From Hyphomicrobiales bacterium (GTDB lineage Bacteria > Pseudomonadota > Alphaproteobacteria > Rhizobiales > JAJFHB01), in NCBI GenBank assembly GCA_021775615.1, contig JAJFHL010000156.1:1-33225 (forward strand): DNA of 33,225 nt, given 5' to 3'. The notes beneath the pieces were generated by a model. The model made no database searches. It was not told the DNA's origin and saw nothing but the letters and a program-made list of their open reading frames with translations. How positions within the stretch are numbered: position 1 is the first letter of the stretch; each line of letters opens with the position of its first letter. Below, one piece after another: positions 31,430 to 33,225 of this stretch. The translations under genes were made by a program, and so were the position numbers.

Positions 31430-31510
31430 ACCACACTTGATCCGGTGATCTCCATCAGCCAACGTTGCGTCTATCGCATGAGATACGCGGATCAAGTCCG
31501 CGTATGACGC
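31430..31510. repeat. Dispersed palindromic element upstream of the M24 hydrolase gene
   Basis: Two hairpins face each other: ATCACC...GGTGAT around ACTTGATCC (about 31430-31450), and ATACGCGGA (31483-31491) with TCCGCGTAT (31497-31505) around TCAAG, followed by GACG. The second half shares the core CGGATCAAGTCCG and the ATGACG tail with the complement of the hairpin at 32887-32911, showing that both belong to one dispersed family. It ends about 20 bp before the M24 start, so its RNA form could affect that gene's translation. Confidence 0.6.
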
Positions 31511-31526
31511 GAGAGGGAACGTCTAT

Positions 31527-32702
31527 ATGAGCGAAGGTACACCTCCCCAACGGGGCTTTACCCGGGGCGAGTTCGAACATCGCCTCGAGCGCGCGCAAGC
31601 GGCCATGGCGCGGGACGAGATGGATGCCCTCGTCGTCACCGCCCCGCCCAATGTGCGCTACTTCTCCGGCTTCGCGACCCAGTTCTGGGAGAGCCCGACA
31701 CGGCCGTGGTTCCTGGTGATTCCGCGCGAGGGCTGTGTGATTGCGGTTATCCCCGAGATCGGCGCGCCGGGCATGGCGCTGACCTGGGTCGACGATATTC
31801 GCACCTGGCCGGCGCCGGTGCCCGAAGACGACGGTCTTTCCCTGCTCGGCGGGGTGCTCGAAGACCTGCCCCGGCGGTTCGGGAGAATCGGCTGGGAGAT
31901 GGGACGTGAGCATGTGATCCGCATGCCGATCAAGGACTTCGATACGTTGCGGTCGCAGGTGTCGGGCCTCGAATTCGTCGACGGCTCGCCGACAATATGG
32001 TCGCTGCGCATGGTGAAGTCCCCTGCCGAAGTCGCCCATATCCGCCACATCTGCCAGATCGCCAGCGGCGCCTTCGAGCGGCTCATCGACGAGGTGGTCA
32101 TCGGCGACACGGAACTCGACGCATCGCGCAAGATCCGCATCGAACTGATGAAGGGCGGCGCTGACCTGGTGCCCTTTGCCGCAACTATTTCGGGGCCCGG
32201 CGGCTATGACCAGATCATCGTCGGCCCGACGGAACGGGTTTTGGGCGACGGCGATGTGCTGTTCATCGATCTGGGCGCGCTTTACGACGGCTATTCCTGC
32301 GATTTTGACCGCAACTATGCCATCGGTTCGATCCGGGATGATGTGGCGCGCGCCCATGAAGCGGTCTGGCAGGCGACCGAGGCCGGCATTGCCGCGGCGC
32401 GGCCCGGCGCGACCACCACGGATCTGTGGCGCGCCATGGCCAGGGTTCTGGAAGATGCCGGCTCGCGGGGCCTCAATGTCGGACGCATGGGTCACGGGCT
32501 CGGCATGCAGCTCACCGAACCGCCGTCGAACACGCCCGACGACGGCACCGAACTGGTGCCCGGTATGGTGATGACCATCGAGCCGGGTATGGAGTTCACG
32601 CCGGGCCGCATGCTGGTGCATGAGGAAAACGTGGTGATCACCGAAGATGGTTGCGAGCTTCTGACCCGGCGGGCGCCACGGGAGATGTGGCGGATCGGCT
32701 GA
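31527..32702 (+). CDS. M24-family metallohydrolase (Xaa-Pro peptidase/creatinase-like)
   Basis: 391 residues. The N-terminal half is a creatinase-type domain (ALVVTAPPNVRYFSGFATQFWE). The C-terminal pita-bread domain has the full di-metal set: D248 and D259 (FIDLGALYDGYSCDFDRN, 11 apart as in methionine aminopeptidase), H323 (MGHGLGMQLTEPP), E352 (MTIEPGMEF) and E367 (HEENVVITEDG). The family includes Xaa-Pro dipeptidases and amidino/amide hydrolases such as creatinase and ectoine hydrolase. True creatinase lacks the metal set, so a metal-dependent peptidase or amide hydrolase is favoured. It follows the dehydrogenase by 119 bp with a repeat between, so it may or may not share its transcript. 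Confidence 0.88.
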   Translation: MSEGTPPQRGFTRGEFEHRLERAQAAMARDEMDALVVTAPPNVRYFSGFATQFWESPTRPWFLVIPREGCVIAVIPEIGAPGMALTWVDDIRTWPAPVPEDDGLSLLGGVLEDLPRRFGRIGWEMGREHVIRMPIKDFDTLRSQVSGLEFVDGSPTIWSLRMVKSPAEVAHIRHICQIASGAFERLIDEVVIGDTELDASRKIRIELMKGGADLVPFAATISGPGGYDQIIVGPTERVLGDGDVLFIDLGALYDGYSCDFDRNYAIGSIRDDVARAHEAVWQATEAGIAAARPGATTTDLWRAMARVLEDAGSRGLNVGRMGHGLGMQLTEPPSNTPDDGTELVPGMVMTIEPGMEFTPGRMLVHEENVVITEDGCELLTRRAPREMWRIG

Positions 32703-32719
32703 AGGGCGCGGAGTTCGGC

Positions 32720-32742
32720 CACCAGGAGTTCTGCTCCTGGTG
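32720..32742. terminator. Terminator-like hairpin after the M24 gene
   Basis: CACCAGGAG (32720-32728) pairs perfectly with CTCCTGGTG (32734-32742) around a 5-base loop, beginning 17 bp after the M24 stop codon. No U-run follows, so it is either a non-canonical terminator or an mRNA-end stabiliser. The symmetrical stem could serve both converging transcripts. Confidence 0.4.
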
Positions 32743-32763
32743 CACTGGGATCATTCTTCCCAC

Positions 32764-32987
32764 TTCCCGCACTTGGTGCGGGAACCAGGGGCGAATTGCA
32801 CCTCCGCGGGATACCTCCCTGGGCCCCGCATCACGTGCGGGGCACGCCGGTCTTGGCCGCGTCACGGCACCTCGCTCACCAACAACCGTCATCCCGGACT
32901 TGATCCGGGATCCACTCGCGGCGCGGCATGCCACAGCGATGGCTTCCACGCGCTGTTCGGCGAGTGGGTTCCTGCTTTCGCAGGAAC
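32764..32987. repeat. Cluster of four dispersed palindromes
   Basis: Four perfect inverted repeats in 224 bp: TTCCCGCAC/GTGCGGGAA (32764-32784), GCCCCGCA/TGCGGGGC (32823-32843), ATCCCGGA/TCCGGGAT around CTTGA (32891-32911), and GTTCCTGC/GCAGGAAC around TTTC (32968-32987). The third, in the context CCGTCATCCCGGACTTGATC, and the fourth, ending GGAACGACG, are dispersed intergenic palindromes I recognise from many alphaproteobacteria. Several copies have piled up at this convergent junction. Confidence 0.7.
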
Positions 32988-33026
32988 GACGAATGCGGGC
33001 GTGGCAGGCTAACGGTTGGTGGTGCC

Positions 33027-33225
33027 TCAGACGTCTTCACCTCTGCGCGGTTTGATCACCGGCTTGCGCCACGCCAGTTTCTGAACCTCGGCATCGAGCG
33101 GGGTGCCGGCGATCGAGTTGGTGTAGTTGCTCATCACCTTCACGGCGAGCCCGAGCACCACCTCGAGTGCCTGTGTCTCGGCATACCCCGCTGCAAAAAA
33201 CGCATCGAGATCGGCTTGCGCAACA
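33027..33225 (-). CDS. Carboxymuconolactone decarboxylase/AhpD-like protein, C-terminal part (cut by window edge)
   Basis: Only the last 66 codons are visible, ending in TGA at 33029-33027. The segment DAFFAAGYAETQALEVVLGLAVKVMSNYTN-SIAGTPLD, with QKLAW after it, matches the C-terminal end of alkylhydroperoxidase-like carboxymuconolactone decarboxylase family proteins. Members with this ending are often small peroxidase-like proteins with a CxxC further upstream, which lies outside the window and cannot be checked. The tail RKPVIKPRRGEDV is basic and not conserved. Confidence 0.75.
   Translation of the reverse strand, partial: VAQADLDAFFAAGYAETQALEVVLGLAVKVMSNYTNSIAGTPLDAEVQKLAWRKPVIKPRRGEDV

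Larger units (their letters stand above)
32703..33026. other. 324-bp convergent intergenic region filled with hairpins
   Basis: No gene is supported. The M24 gene ends at 32702 and the minus-strand AhpD-like gene ends at 33027, so this is a tail-to-tail gap. It contains five perfect inverted repeats, described separately: a terminator-like hairpin at the left and a cluster of dispersed palindromes in the rest. Confidence 0.7.

Noticed and set aside
31527-32702. Creatinase assignment for the M24 protein
   Set aside because: Tempting next to guanidine genes, but the complete metal ligand set is present, whereas true creatinases lack metal dependence.
32703-33026. CRISPR array or integron-like repeat array
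   Set aside because: The hairpins differ from each other in sequence and are unevenly spaced, with no direct repeat-spacer pattern.

Overview
The window looks like part of a high-GC alphaproteobacterial chromosome, most likely order Hyphomicrobiales (Rhizobiales). I infer this from gene style, from dispersed palindromes of the kind common in alphaproteobacterial intergenic regions (14593-14651, 31430-31510, 32764-32987), and from a nested palindrome at 26690-26804 that resembles a repeat family I know from rhizobial genomes. The placement rests on recognition, not on a search. No rRNA, tRNA, insertion sequence, phage gene or CRISPR array was seen.

Left part (1-13.5 kb): mostly small-molecule catabolism. 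A DUF849/BKACE enzyme lies upstream of a truncated BMP-family binding protein on the minus strand. Divergent from them are a 31-codon leader ORF, guanine deaminase, a TPR-plus-arginine-methyltransferase-like protein and a GNAT acetyltransferase. Next come an MFS exporter divergent from an Lrp/AsnC regulator, an exported CHAT-domain (caspase-like) protein, an FAD dehydrogenase overlapping a PanE-like reductase, and a stand-alone DUF1116 protein. An exported ankyrin protein and a MetX-like hydrolase follow on the minus strand.

Centre (14.8-26.5 kb): the main interest. About 11.7 kb on the minus strand reads as one collinear unit: Lrp regulator, ABC permease, substrate-binding protein, ATPase, ureohydrolase with all metal ligands (alpha), ureohydrolase lacking five of six ligands (beta), ureE, ureF, fused ureAB, ureC, ureG, ureD and a His-rich nickel transporter. 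The simplest reading is import of a guanidino compound, hydrolysis to urea plus an amine by a heteromeric nickel ureohydrolase, hydrolysis of urea by urease, and shared nickel import. The alpha/beta logic matches what is known for metformin hydrolase and dimethylguanidine hydrolase; the substrate here is inferred.

Right part (26.8-33.2 kb): a glutamine-synthetase-like enzyme with its own Lrp paralogue, possibly handling released ammonia or amine. Divergent from it are a Rieske oxygenase and an overlapping D-2-hydroxyacid dehydrogenase, then an M24 hydrolase and a truncated carboxymuconolactone-decarboxylase/AhpD-like gene. The two Lrp promoters share a TTAC-N7-GTAA palindrome, which suggests the two blocks are co-regulated.
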